Shown piece after piece: positions 18,182-25,672 of a stretch of DNA of 64,000 bases; the first letter of the stretch is position 1, and every line of letters begins with the position of its first letter. The translations under genes were made by a program, and so were the position numbers. Source of the DNA: Anaerostipes sp. 992a. Its GTDB lineage: Bacteria > Bacillota > Clostridia > Lachnospirales > Lachnospiraceae. The notes below the pieces were generated by a model. It did not search any database, was not told the DNA's origin, and saw nothing but the letters and a program-made list of their open reading frames with translations. The stretch covers positions 124,001 through 188,000 of the forward strand of contig NZ_MJIG01000005.1 of NCBI RefSeq assembly GCF_001940245.1. The letters run 5' to 3'.

Positions 18182-18300
18182 TTAAGCAAATCAAGATACC
18201 TATTTCGATGTACTTCCGGGATATCCAGCATTTCCATAGCCTCTCCACAGCCTTAAGATGTAATCCAGGTCACGGTAAGGCATATTGGGATTGATGGTAG
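18182..18300 (-). pseudogene. fragment of a C-terminal coding sequence (possibly transposase-like nuclease)
   Basis: On the minus strand two adjacent frames give INPNMPYRDLDYILRLWRGYGNAG and then GEAMEMLDIPEVHRNRYLDL, joined by a frameshift. I associate this type of tail with Rpn/PD-(D/E)XK-type proteins that are repeated in Lachnospiraceae, but only weakly. No start or intact frame remains, so it is called a relic. Confidence 0.3.
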
Positions 18301-18343
18301 ACCAAAATTGTTTTCAATACAAAAAGTAAGATATGTATAAAAT

Positions 18344-18360
18344 TTTGAAACGTTTTCAAT
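18344..18360. promoter_or_regulatory. LacI-type operator before the sulfur-region regulator
   Basis: TTGAAACGTTTTCAA is an imperfect palindrome about 90 bp before the LacI-family start codon, sharing AACGTTTTC with the sites at 8878-8996. Autoregulation is inferred. It also resembles a cre site, so CcpA is an alternative binder. Confidence 0.55.
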
Positions 18361-18446
18361 GAAAATACTGGAAATTTATTCAGATATTTGATATAAATAT
18401 AAACATAGCTTACTTATAGGAATTATATGGAAAGAGAGGCACCAGG

Positions 18447-19520
18447 ATGGCCACACTAAAGAAAATAGCAGAAATCACAGGAGTATCCTTATCTACGGTA
18501 TCCCGTGTGTTGAACAATCCAGATTATCGATGTTCATCACCGGAAATAAGAGATAAAATCTGGGAAGCGGCCATGGAATTAAAATATGTACCAAACAAGG
18601 CAGCAAAGAATCTGAAGATGGGAACAGGAAATCAGATGGAAAAGGCATACTATATTGGTGTAATCATGACCAGGCCAGAGGCGGCTCAGACAGATTTATT
18701 TTATTCAGAGCTGTTGAGAGTGATAGAAACCGAAGTACATCGTAATTATTGCATTTTATCCAAGGTGTGGTATGCTCCCATTTTCTCTGATAAGAAGAGA
18801 TGCAAGAGAGAAAATCTCAGTAAGATCGTCAAAGACATGAAAAATGAGACAGATGAAAAGATGGATGGTGTGATCGTCATTGGAAAGTGTGAGGCAAAAG
18901 CACTGGACTACATTCAGGATGGCTTTAAAAATGTAGTAAATATCAATCGAAATCCAATCGACCATACGGTTGATGAGGTGGTCTGTGATGGAGAAAAGAT
19001 AGCAGCAATGGCAGTAGAGCATCTTATTGCACTGGGGCATAGAACCATTGGCTATGTGGGAGTATGTCAGGATGAAGCCAGATTTAAAGGATATATGGAG
19101 ACATTAAAGAAACATGAGATAGAGTTTCATCCATCGTTTGTCTATGAGACAAGACCAACAGAAGCAAAAGGCTATGAGGTTATGGAGAAGATATTAGCGT
19201 CTGATGCAATGCCAACTGCCCTTTATTGTGCCAATGATATTATTGCTGTGGGAATATTAAAGAATTTAAGTAGACCACAAAACAGATATATTCACATTTC
19301 AGTCATTTCCAGTGACGACATTGAGCAGGCCCAGTTTACAAAGCCGATGCTGACCACAGTTGCGTTGCCAAAAGAGGAAATGGGTAAATTTGCTATGTTT
19401 TTGCTTTTGGACAGAATGAAAGGAAGACATAAGAATAAAGTAAAGCTTGAACTGAATGGAGAATTGATTCGCAGGGAAAGCTGCGGAAATGTTCAAGATT
19501 TGATTGATTATTATATATAA
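18447..19520 (+). CDS. LacI-family regulator of the sulfur region
   Basis: A 357-residue LacI/GalR protein: N-terminal HTH ATLKKIAEITGVSLSTVSRVLNNPDYRCS and hinge YVPNKAAKNLK, then a periplasmic-binding-like sensor domain (YYIGVIM... to LIRRESCGNVQDL). LacI proteins normally respond to sugars; this one sits between cysDN and a sulfite reductase-like gene. The operator core AACGTTT(G/T)C occurs both before it and before the sulfate transporter, so control of sulfate assimilation is inferred. The effector cannot be read from sequence. SD AAAGAGAGG precedes ATG. Confidence 0.9.
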   Translation: MATLKKIAEITGVSLSTVSRVLNNPDYRCSSPEIRDKIWEAAMELKYVPNKAAKNLKMGTGNQMEKAYYIGVIMTRPEAAQTDLFYSELLRVIETEVHRNYCILSKVWYAPIFSDKKRCKRENLSKIVKDMKNETDEKMDGVIVIGKCEAKALDYIQDGFKNVVNINRNPIDHTVDEVVCDGEKIAAMAVEHLIALGHRTIGYVGVCQDEARFKGYMETLKKHEIEFHPSFVYETRPTEAKGYEVMEKILASDAMPTALYCANDIIAVGILKNLSRPQNRYIHISVISSDDIEQAQFTKPMLTTVALPKEEMGKFAMFLLLDRMKGRHKNKVKLELNGELIRRESCGNVQDLIDYYI

Positions 19521-19542
19521 GAGAAAAGGGGTCAGGATAAAC

Positions 19543-20319
19543 ATGGATGATAAAGTGGATTATGGATCACTAAAAAAGGTAGCAGCAGTTTCAGAAAAGT
19601 ACGGGAAGGGATATGTGCATCTCACTTCCCGACAGGGAGTTGAAATTCCGTTTATTTCATTCAAGGATATAGACCGTGTAAAACAGGAGTTGGCAGAAGG
19701 AGGATGTCAGCCTGGGACCTGTGGACCTCGAGTCAGAACCATTACTGCCTGTCAGGGGAATCAGGTCTGTCCAAGTGGAAATATTGATTCTTACCGAATT
19801 GCCAGCTTGCTAAATGACCGATACTTTGGCCGTGAGCTTCCCCATAAATTTAAATTTGGCGTTACCGGATGTCAGAATAATTGTTTAAAGGCCGAGGAAA
19901 ATGACATCGGAATCAAAGGAGCCATGGATGTAAGGTGGAAGCAGGAGGAATGCATCACATGTGGGATTTGTAAAAAAATTTGTCGGGAGCGGGCGATCTC
20001 GATGGTAAATGGAGCGGTACAGGTGGACTATGACCGGTGCTCTTATTGTGGACGATGTGTAAAATCATGTCCTGCGGATGCAGGGGAATCAAAGGAAGGA
20101 TTTCTGGTATCGTTTGGAGGAACTTTCGGTAATCGTATTCGGATCGGACAGCAGCTTTTGCCGTTGATCACTTCGGAAAAACAGCTATTTCGAGTGATAG
20201 ATGCTGCGATTTCATTTTTTGAACAATATGGCCAAGAAGGAGAGCGATTTGGAGTCACAATAGATCGCATTGGACAGGATGTATTTTATGAAGTTGTGAA
20301 AGGAGCATACAATGGGTGA
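19543..20319 (+). CDS. small siroheme sulfite reductase-like protein with 2x[4Fe-4S] ferredoxin domain
   Basis: A 258-residue protein. RGYVHLTSRQGVEIP-like segment (KGYVHLTSRQGVEIPFI) is the nitrite/sulfite reductase ferredoxin-like half domain. The siroheme/4Fe-4S ligands are ACQGNQVCPSG (C-x5-C) and GCQNNC (C-x3-C). A ferredoxin insert follows (CITCGICKKIC, CSYCGRCVKSCP). It is likely to reduce sulfite to sulfide. The N-terminus looks about 30 residues shorter than relatives that start before the half domain. ATG 19543 is chosen for its SD GGGGTCAGG. TusA-like gene overlaps its end by 8 bp. Confidence 0.82.
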   Translation: MDDKVDYGSLKKVAAVSEKYGKGYVHLTSRQGVEIPFISFKDIDRVKQELAEGGCQPGTCGPRVRTITACQGNQVCPSGNIDSYRIASLLNDRYFGRELPHKFKFGVTGCQNNCLKAEENDIGIKGAMDVRWKQEECITCGICKKICRERAISMVNGAVQVDYDRCSYCGRCVKSCPADAGESKEGFLVSFGGTFGNRIRIGQQLLPLITSEKQLFRVIDAAISFFEQYGQEGERFGVTIDRIGQDVFYEVVKGAYNG

Positions 20320-20563
20320 GTATGTAACAGATGCAGTGGTTGATATTACAGATGTGGTGTGTCCGATTACTTTTGTGAAGGTGAAAGTGGCATTAGAGGA
20401 GCTGAAGAGTGGGCAGATATTGGCGGTTCGTATGAAGGACGGAGAGCCAGTGCAAAATGTACCAAGAAGCGTTAAGGATGAAGGTCATAAGGTTTTAAAG
20501 CTGTTATCCAATGAAGATGGAACGTATACGTTGATCGTAAAAAAGGAAGAGGGTGAGCACTGA
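20312..20563 (+). CDS. TusA-like sulfur carrier protein
   Basis: An 83-residue TusA/SirA/YedF-fold protein. The sulfur-accepting Cys is in VVCPITFVKVKVALEEL, where the usual CPxP reads CPIT, and the GQILAVRMKDGEPVQNVPRSVKDEGHKVL middle is typical. Such proteins carry persulfide sulfur. It overlaps the sulfite reductase-like gene by 8 bp and its stop abuts the ThiF/MoeB-like start, so the three are translationally coupled. A role in trapping newly made sulfide or relaying it is inferred from this arrangement. Confidence 0.85.
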   Translation: MGEYVTDAVVDITDVVCPITFVKVKVALEELKSGQILAVRMKDGEPVQNVPRSVKDEGHKVLKLLSNEDGTYTLIVKKEEGEH

Positions 20564-21384
20564 TGGGTTTTTCCAATGAACAGCTGGAACGTTATTCCAG
20601 ACATATCATTCTAAAGGAGATAGGAGTCAAAGGACAGAAAAAGCTTCTGGATGCCAGAGTTCTGATCATAGGAGCCGGCGGTCTGGGTGCGCCGGCGGCT
20701 ATGTATCTGGCAGCAGCTGGAGTGGGGACCATAGGCATCGTAGATGGAGATGTGGTAGAACTGTCTAATTTGCAGCGTCAGATTATTCATACGACCGCAG
20801 ATGTAGGAAAGGCAAAAGTACAATCAGCCAAAGAGACCATAGAGACCATGAACCCGGATATTACCGTGCATACCTATCAAACCTATGTTCATTCCCAAAA
20901 TATACTGGAATTGATCAAGGATTATGACTTTATCATCGATGGAACGGATAACTTTCCTGCAAAGTTTTTGATCAACGATGCCTGTGTGATGGCAAAGAAA
21001 CCATTCTCACATGCAGGAATCTTGCAGTTTCAGGGGCAGCTTATGACTTATGTTCCGGGAGAAGGACCATGTTATCGCTGTATTTTTAGAGATCCGCCTC
21101 CAGAGAATGCGGTTCCTTCCTGCAAAGAAGCAGGAGTGATCGGTGTTATGGGAGGTGTGATTGGCAGCCTTCAGGCTATGGAAGCAGTGAAATACATTGT
21201 GGGAGTGGGAGAACTGCTGACTGGCTGCATGCTCACTTATGATGCACTAAAGATGAAATTCCGCAAGGTGGAATTGCCAGAGCATGTGCCAGACTGTCCA
21301 GTCTGTGGGGAACATCCTACAATTACCCAATTAATAGATTACGAACAAAAAAGTTGTCGGATTCTTTCTGAGGGTAAAAACTAA
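20563..21384 (+). CDS. ThiF/MoeB/HesA-family E1-like adenylyltransferase
   Basis: A 273-residue ATP-dependent enzyme that normally adenylates the C-terminal Gly of ThiS/MoaD-like carriers. Motifs: RYSRHIILKEIG, nucleotide fold VLIIGAGGLGAPAAMYLAAAG, SNLQRQIIH, DGTDNFPAKFLIND, and zinc ligands CYRC and CPVC. It has no C-terminal rhodanese domain. No ThiS/MoaD-like gene with a terminal GG is visible nearby; the adjacent carrier is TusA-like. It is last in the sulfur operon and followed tail-to-tail by hcp. Confidence 0.9.
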   Translation: MGFSNEQLERYSRHIILKEIGVKGQKKLLDARVLIIGAGGLGAPAAMYLAAAGVGTIGIVDGDVVELSNLQRQIIHTTADVGKAKVQSAKETIETMNPDITVHTYQTYVHSQNILELIKDYDFIIDGTDNFPAKFLINDACVMAKKPFSHAGILQFQGQLMTYVPGEGPCYRCIFRDPPPENAVPSCKEAGVIGVMGGVIGSLQAMEAVKYIVGVGELLTGCMLTYDALKMKFRKVELPEHVPDCPVCGEHPTITQLIDYEQKSCRILSEGKN

Positions 21385-21415
21385 GGCGAGGACAGCAAGA
21401 ATGCGGATGATATTC

Positions 21416-23089
21416 TTAAATTTTTTGTTCCAGACATGTCTTAATGTCATCTTTCGCATTGCTGATCGGCCTTAACTGAAAGGTATCGGACATATATTGA
21501 AGCACATTAGGACTTAAGAATGCAGGTAGAGTCGGCCCCAGGTAGATATTCTTGATTCCAAGACTTAATAAGGCCAGAAGATCTGCCACTGCCTTTTGCT
21601 CATACCAAGAGACGATCAGCGATAATGGAAGTCCGTTAACATCTGTGTCAAATGCATCGGCCAGAGCAGTTGCAATGAGAATGGCGGAGTAAACATCATT
21701 GCATTGGCCAATATCCAACAGTCGTGGAATTCCTGCTATCTCTCCAAAATCCAGCTTATGAAAACGATATTTTCCACAGGCGAGAGTGAGGATCACACAA
21801 TCCTCAGGAACCATTTTGGCAAATTCTGTGTAGTAGTTGCGACCGGGTCTTGCTCCGTCACATCCACCGATCAGGAAGAAATGACGGATAGTTCCATTTT
21901 TGACTGCTTCTACGATTTTATCTGCGTAGCTTAAGGTGGCATGGTGTCCAAAGCCAACTAAAATTTCATGGACATCTTGATCCTCTGGAAATCCTTTCAG
22001 TTCAATGGCTTTTTGAATGATATTGCTAAAATCCTTCTCACCATTTTCCTTTTTTTCAATATGTTGTACCCCTTCCCATCCGACCACATTGGTACTATAG
22101 ATGCGGTCTTTATAGGTAGAGCGTGGGCGCATCAGACAGTTGGTAGTCATGAGAATACATCCAGGAAGACTGTCAAATTCTTTCTGCTGGTCCTGCCATG
22201 CACCACCGAAGTTACCGATTAGATGAGGATATTTCTTCAGTCCATCATAACCGTGACAAGGAAGCATTTCTCCATGTGTGTAAATGTTCACACCAGTACC
22301 CTGACTCTGTTCCAGGAGCATTTCAAGATCTTTTAAATCGTGTCCAGATACGATGATGAAAGGTCCTTTTTTTATGTGGACATTGACTTTATGAGGAGAA
22401 GGATTTCCATAAATAGCAGTATTTGCTTCATCTAATTTCTTCATGACCTCAATGGCCATTTCACCAGTACGCATGGTTATACGAATAAGCTCTTCTACAG
22501 ACAGCTTATCATCGGTAATGTCTGATAATGCTTGAATATAAAAATCATCTACTTCATTACTAAAATATCCTAATTCGCGGGCCTGATGTCCATAAGCACT
22601 GATGCCTTTTAAACCGTATAGAATGGTTTGGCGTAAAGAGCGAATATCCGGATCTAAGTTTTTATCATACATAATGCCGGCCAAAGGAGCAGTCTTTAGC
22701 ATTTCAGCTTTCGTTTTTGGCAGTTGGTACGTGGCATGAGCTGTGTGGGAAGCAATTTCACCTACCATGCTTTGTAGATCTTCTTTGATTTTTTGAGATT
22801 CTTGTAACAACCCTACATGTATGTCCACGTCAAAGTTTACATTGGTAAGGGTAGTAAAAAGAACATTTTCAATAAAGCTTACGATGGATTTATCCATATG
22901 CTGTCCTTCGTCTATCAGCACTTTTCCGTAGCAGCTGATGCCCTTGATTTGAAAGATTAATAAATCCTGTAGATTGGCGATTTCTGGGGTTTTACCACAA
23001 ACCCCCATCTTGGTGCAGCCTTTTTGGTTGGCTGTCTGTTCACATTGATAGCAAAACATTTCGTAATTTAAATCCATATTGTTACCCAT
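21416..23089 (-). CDS. hcp: hydroxylamine reductase / hybrid-cluster protein
   Basis: A 557-residue hybrid-cluster protein that reduces hydroxylamine or NO and protects against nitrosative stress. N-terminal cluster ligands C13, C16, C25 and C31 (CYQCEQT...GCTKMGVC), and the conserved hybrid-cluster segments GHDLKDLEMLLEQ, HGEMLPCHGYDGLKKYPHL, GCILMTTNCLMRP, GCDGARPGRNYY and LACGKYRFHKLDFG. SD GGAGG lies 6 bp before this ATG. It is monocistronic and convergent with the sulfur operon, about 30 bp apart. Confidence 0.96.
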   Translation of the reverse strand: MGNNMDLNYEMFCYQCEQTANQKGCTKMGVCGKTPEIANLQDLLIFQIKGISCYGKVLIDEGQHMDKSIVSFIENVLFTTLTNVNFDVDIHVGLLQESQKIKEDLQSMVGEIASHTAHATYQLPKTKAEMLKTAPLAGIMYDKNLDPDIRSLRQTILYGLKGISAYGHQARELGYFSNEVDDFYIQALSDITDDKLSVEELIRITMRTGEMAIEVMKKLDEANTAIYGNPSPHKVNVHIKKGPFIIVSGHDLKDLEMLLEQSQGTGVNIYTHGEMLPCHGYDGLKKYPHLIGNFGGAWQDQQKEFDSLPGCILMTTNCLMRPRSTYKDRIYSTNVVGWEGVQHIEKKENGEKDFSNIIQKAIELKGFPEDQDVHEILVGFGHHATLSYADKIVEAVKNGTIRHFFLIGGCDGARPGRNYYTEFAKMVPEDCVILTLACGKYRFHKLDFGEIAGIPRLLDIGQCNDVYSAILIATALADAFDTDVNGLPLSLIVSWYEQKAVADLLALLSLGIKNIYLGPTLPAFLSPNVLQYMSDTFQLRPISNAKDDIKTCLEQKI

Positions 23090-23172
23090 AACGTGCCTCC
23101 GCTTCTTTTTGCTTAGTATGTGCTAAAAGAAAAAGAATATACAAAAAGTAGGGTTTTATAAAGATTCTAAAA

Positions 23173-23235
23173 ATTATTGAAAAACGATAATTATTTCAGT
23201 ATAATGGAATCAAGAAATTATTGTTTTTCAATAAT
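23173..23235 (+). promoter_or_regulatory. promoter flanked by two matching palindromes
   Basis: Promoter TTGAAA (23177-23182), 17-bp spacer, TATAAT (23200-23205). Palindrome ATTATTG-N5-CGATAAT (23173-23191) covers the -35 and palindrome ATTATTG-N5-CAATAAT (23217-23235) covers the start of transcription. The two together also form a larger inverted repeat. This is a repressor-clamped promoter layout; the HTH protein at 24084 is the obvious candidate. Confidence 0.65.
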
Positions 23236-23256
23236 TTTTAAAGAAGGAGGATAAAT

Positions 23257-24033
23257 ATGAGACGTAAGATTTTTCTAGGGATTCTTATCATAGAAGCAGT
23301 GTTTTGTTTGGGATTTTCAATTCTTCAGATACATTGTTCAGATGTATTTTCTACTATGGTTGCATTTCCTTTTGAACAGATAAGGTGGGGACTTAGACGG
23401 CTGTCTTTATCTGGCCCAAGGGGCAATATGATTGCAATTATACTATATGTTCTTATTTGTTTCATTCCATTTTTTTGTTTTTTGATTTTAAAGAGAAAGG
23501 ATAGGGAGAAGGCAGTGGATTTGTTTTTGCCCATATTAAGTATTCTAATGGTTTTCGTTGTCTATTATATGATTAATCCGGGGCTATTTCACACCAATAT
23601 ACCTGATGGAGAAAAGCTGATCCTAGGCAGTACCTTTTATGCTGTGCTTTTTGGATATTTGATCTTACGGGTATTAACAATGTTTGCATCAGCAGATATG
23701 AGACAACTTCAGAAGGGGCTTCATCTTTTGTTCTATATTATGATCATGTTGCTTGTTTATGCAGTGTGTAAGGAATGCTTTGGCAGTCTGCCAGCGTCCA
23801 TTCAGAGTGTGAGAGAGGCCAATGAAGGATTAGCAATAGAGGTCGGTGCGTTCTATACCCAGCCTAATATTAGAATAACAATTTTGTTCTTAGTGGTTCA
23901 ATGTATAGTGAATGTCATTCCTTATTGTATGGATATTATGATTGGTCTCTTTGGAATGAAAGGATTGGAGGAAGTAATGATAGATCCTTATTCTGATCAG
24001 GCAGTTGCTATTTCTATAAAAATCGGAAAGTAA
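23257..24033 (+). CDS. integral membrane protein of unknown function
   Basis: A 258-residue protein with roughly six hydrophobic helices (near residues 5-25, 60-78, 90-107, 124-142, 155-172 and 205-235) and a cytoplasmic C-terminus. I do not recognise the family. The pairing with a short HTH protein right behind it resembles the membrane protein/YozG-like HTH pairs common in Firmicutes (such as DUF2975 proteins), but it is larger than those. SD AAGGAGG supports the start. Probably cotranscribed with 24084 and 24304. Confidence 0.75.
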   Translation: MRRKIFLGILIIEAVFCLGFSILQIHCSDVFSTMVAFPFEQIRWGLRRLSLSGPRGNMIAIILYVLICFIPFFCFLILKRKDREKAVDLFLPILSILMVFVVYYMINPGLFHTNIPDGEKLILGSTFYAVLFGYLILRVLTMFASADMRQLQKGLHLLFYIMIMLLVYAVCKECFGSLPASIQSVREANEGLAIEVGAFYTQPNIRITILFLVVQCIVNVIPYCMDIMIGLFGMKGLEEVMIDPYSDQAVAISIKIGK

Positions 24034-24083
24034 AGCTAAAGAAGGACAATGACCTTTTTATTTAAAAGGGGAAAGTGGTAGAT

Positions 24084-24311
24084 ATGGGAATTCAAGTTTG
24101 TTTGGAAGAGGTATTAAAGGAACGTGGAATGACATCAAAGGAGCTCTGTAAGCTGGTGAAGATTACAGAGGCTAATTTATCTATATTGCGAAGTGGAAAG
24201 GCAAAGGGCGTGCGTTTTCATACCATTAATCGAATCTGTTATTATTTGCAGTGTGATGTGGGAGATATATTAAAGTTTGATGGAAATCTGGAGGTGGACG
24301 ATAATGAGTAA
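24084..24311 (+). CDS. small Cro/CI-type HTH protein (YozG-like)
   Basis: A 75-residue DNA-binding protein: MGIQVCLEEVLKERGMTSKELCKLVKITEANLSILRSGKAKGVRFHTI is a single XRE helix-turn-helix with almost nothing else, as in YozG/DUF-like small regulators ending CxxLxCxVGDILKF. ATG 24084 is preferred to GTG 24075 on SD spacing. It overlaps the next gene by 8 bp. It probably represses the promoter at 23177 through the flanking palindromes (inference). Confidence 0.85.
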   Translation: MGIQVCLEEVLKERGMTSKELCKLVKITEANLSILRSGKAKGVRFHTINRICYYLQCDVGDILKFDGNLEVDDNE

Positions 24312-25266
24312 AAAGGGATTCATAGGAATATTGATATTTTGGATGTTGACTGGTCTTACTGGTTGTTCTCTTGCAAAAGAAGAGGCCAAAAGCGAGAAAT
24401 CACAGGACCGGCTTATTGGTGCGCTGATTACACAGGAATATCTGGATTTATTTGATCTGGACGCATATCTGGATGACCATGCAGAGAAACTGGTTGAAAA
24501 TAAAGATTTGATGGTGGAAGACTCTGATCAGTATGAAGACCGGATCTATGCCAAAATTGATAAGCATGACAGTCAGGATCCTTCTGAATGGGAGGTATCC
24601 TTTCCTGGAATCGAAGGTATCAGGTTCTTTTCTCCGCTTTGGTCAGATCAAAATGGAGAATCCTATCATACGACAGAATATGATGAGGAAATTTGCGATG
24701 CGGAAAGTAACTATAATATAGAAAATGACCACGAGAATCTGGAGCTGTCAGGGTCTGTTTATTTTCTGACGGATAAAGAGAAGGATGGAATTTCCTATTA
24801 TGTAAATCCTGTTTATCAGACCGAAGATGGTAAGATTTACGTTATATCAGGACAGGGCAGCACTACCAGTGGAGCATCCGAAGAGGGTGAGACTACGACA
24901 CTGACACTGACAGATCAGGTGACATTAACAGAGAATCAGAAAAGCAAGATAGAAGGTGTCACCGTTAAGGTTACTGGAATTTTAGTAAAGAAGCCAACGA
25001 AGATTACGCTATACCAGATGAATCAGGATCATCAGGTGATAACATCAAATTCTTATACTCCGGGAAAGCTGCCAGAGAAGCTAACTGCAGAAAAAGATAC
25101 TGCATACTTTTTGATCGAAACACAACAGATGGATCAGGATGGAAGAACATCCATTCAAAGGGAACTATACGAGCAGAAAGAGGACCAGGATGCATTAGAA
25201 ACGCTGGTTCCTTTGAAAAATGGTCTGGTATCCAAACAGTATACGGAGGTTCTCTGGGAGGAGTGA
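24304..25266 (+). CDS. lipoprotein of unknown function
   Basis: A 320-residue secreted lipoprotein: signal helix MSKKGFIGILIFWMLTGLTGCS with lipobox LTGC (Cys near 21). The mature part is acidic, Asp/Glu/Tyr-rich and beta-prone, with no domain I recognise. ATG 24304 has SD GGAGGTGG and overlaps the HTH gene by 8 bp. It is the third gene of a membrane protein, regulator and lipoprotein cassette, so an envelope function is likely. Confidence 0.75.
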   Translation: MSKKGFIGILIFWMLTGLTGCSLAKEEAKSEKSQDRLIGALITQEYLDLFDLDAYLDDHAEKLVENKDLMVEDSDQYEDRIYAKIDKHDSQDPSEWEVSFPGIEGIRFFSPLWSDQNGESYHTTEYDEEICDAESNYNIENDHENLELSGSVYFLTDKEKDGISYYVNPVYQTEDGKIYVISGQGSTTSGASEEGETTTLTLTDQVTLTENQKSKIEGVTVKVTGILVKKPTKITLYQMNQDHQVITSNSYTPGKLPEKLTAEKDTAYFLIETQQMDQDGRTSIQRELYEQKEDQDALETLVPLKNGLVSKQYTEVLWEE

Positions 25267-25288
25267 TGTAATATGATATTTTTAAATT

Positions 25289-25522
25289 TTGGCCGTAATA
25301 TGATAATTGTTTGCAATAACATCCATTTTGTTTGTAGGTTAATAGAAAATTATAGATAAATTGGATGTTTTAAACTAAAAAGTGCATATTACGTCCAAAA
25401 GTCAATTGAATTTTGGGTGTATTGATGACAAAGTAGGTTTTAGCGGCCAATAAAGCAAGATTTTTATATAGAATGAAAGATTTTTGGTCGTTATACAGTT
25501 CTTTTTTTGATGTACGGCCAAT
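25289..25522. repeat. five copies of a TTGGNCG motif in a 400-bp gap
   Basis: The gap 25267-25672 has no gene. It holds TTGGCCGTAATATG (25289-25302, plus), its near-complement CATATTACGTCCAA (25385-25398), GCGGCCAA (25443-25450, minus), TTGGTCGTTATAC (25484-25496, plus) and GATGTACGGCCAAT (25509-25522, minus). The first pair forms a 16-bp inverted repeat with an inner pair AACATCCA/TGGATGTT. This could be a small non-autonomous element or an operator array. Confidence 0.55.
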
Positions 25523-25546
25523 GGAAATACTTTTTTAATTTTCCTC

Positions 25547-25632
25547 TTGACATAAAAAAATATAGGTGTTATATTACAAATAGAACAGATGGAATAATAA
25601 TAAAAATTCGTCATATCGGATTTTCCGATATG
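25547..25632 (+). promoter_or_regulatory. promoter and leader hairpin of the dnaJ-like gene
   Basis: TTGACA (25547-25552), 17-bp spacer, TATATT (25570-25575). The leader contains a perfect hairpin CATATCGGA-TTT-TCCGATATG (25612-25632), about 40 nt before the start codon. It is not a CIRCE element. It could be an operator or an mRNA structure. Confidence 0.7.
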
Positions 25633-25672
25633 CTTGATCGTATAGAGAAGTATTAGCATGGAGGTGGTAACA

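Noticed and set aside
17710-18248. Two minus-strand open frames of 120 and 131 codons in the gap after cysN
   Set aside because: They run through palindrome arms, have no SD, biased composition and no recognisable domain; treated as chance frames in repeats.
18344-18360. Pure cre site for CcpA
   Set aside because: Spacing departs from the cre consensus, and the core recurs specifically before the sulfate genes; kept only as an alternative.
24304-25266. Anti-sigma or RsgI-like role for the lipoprotein
   Set aside because: No sigma factor gene nearby and no recognisable domain; function left open.
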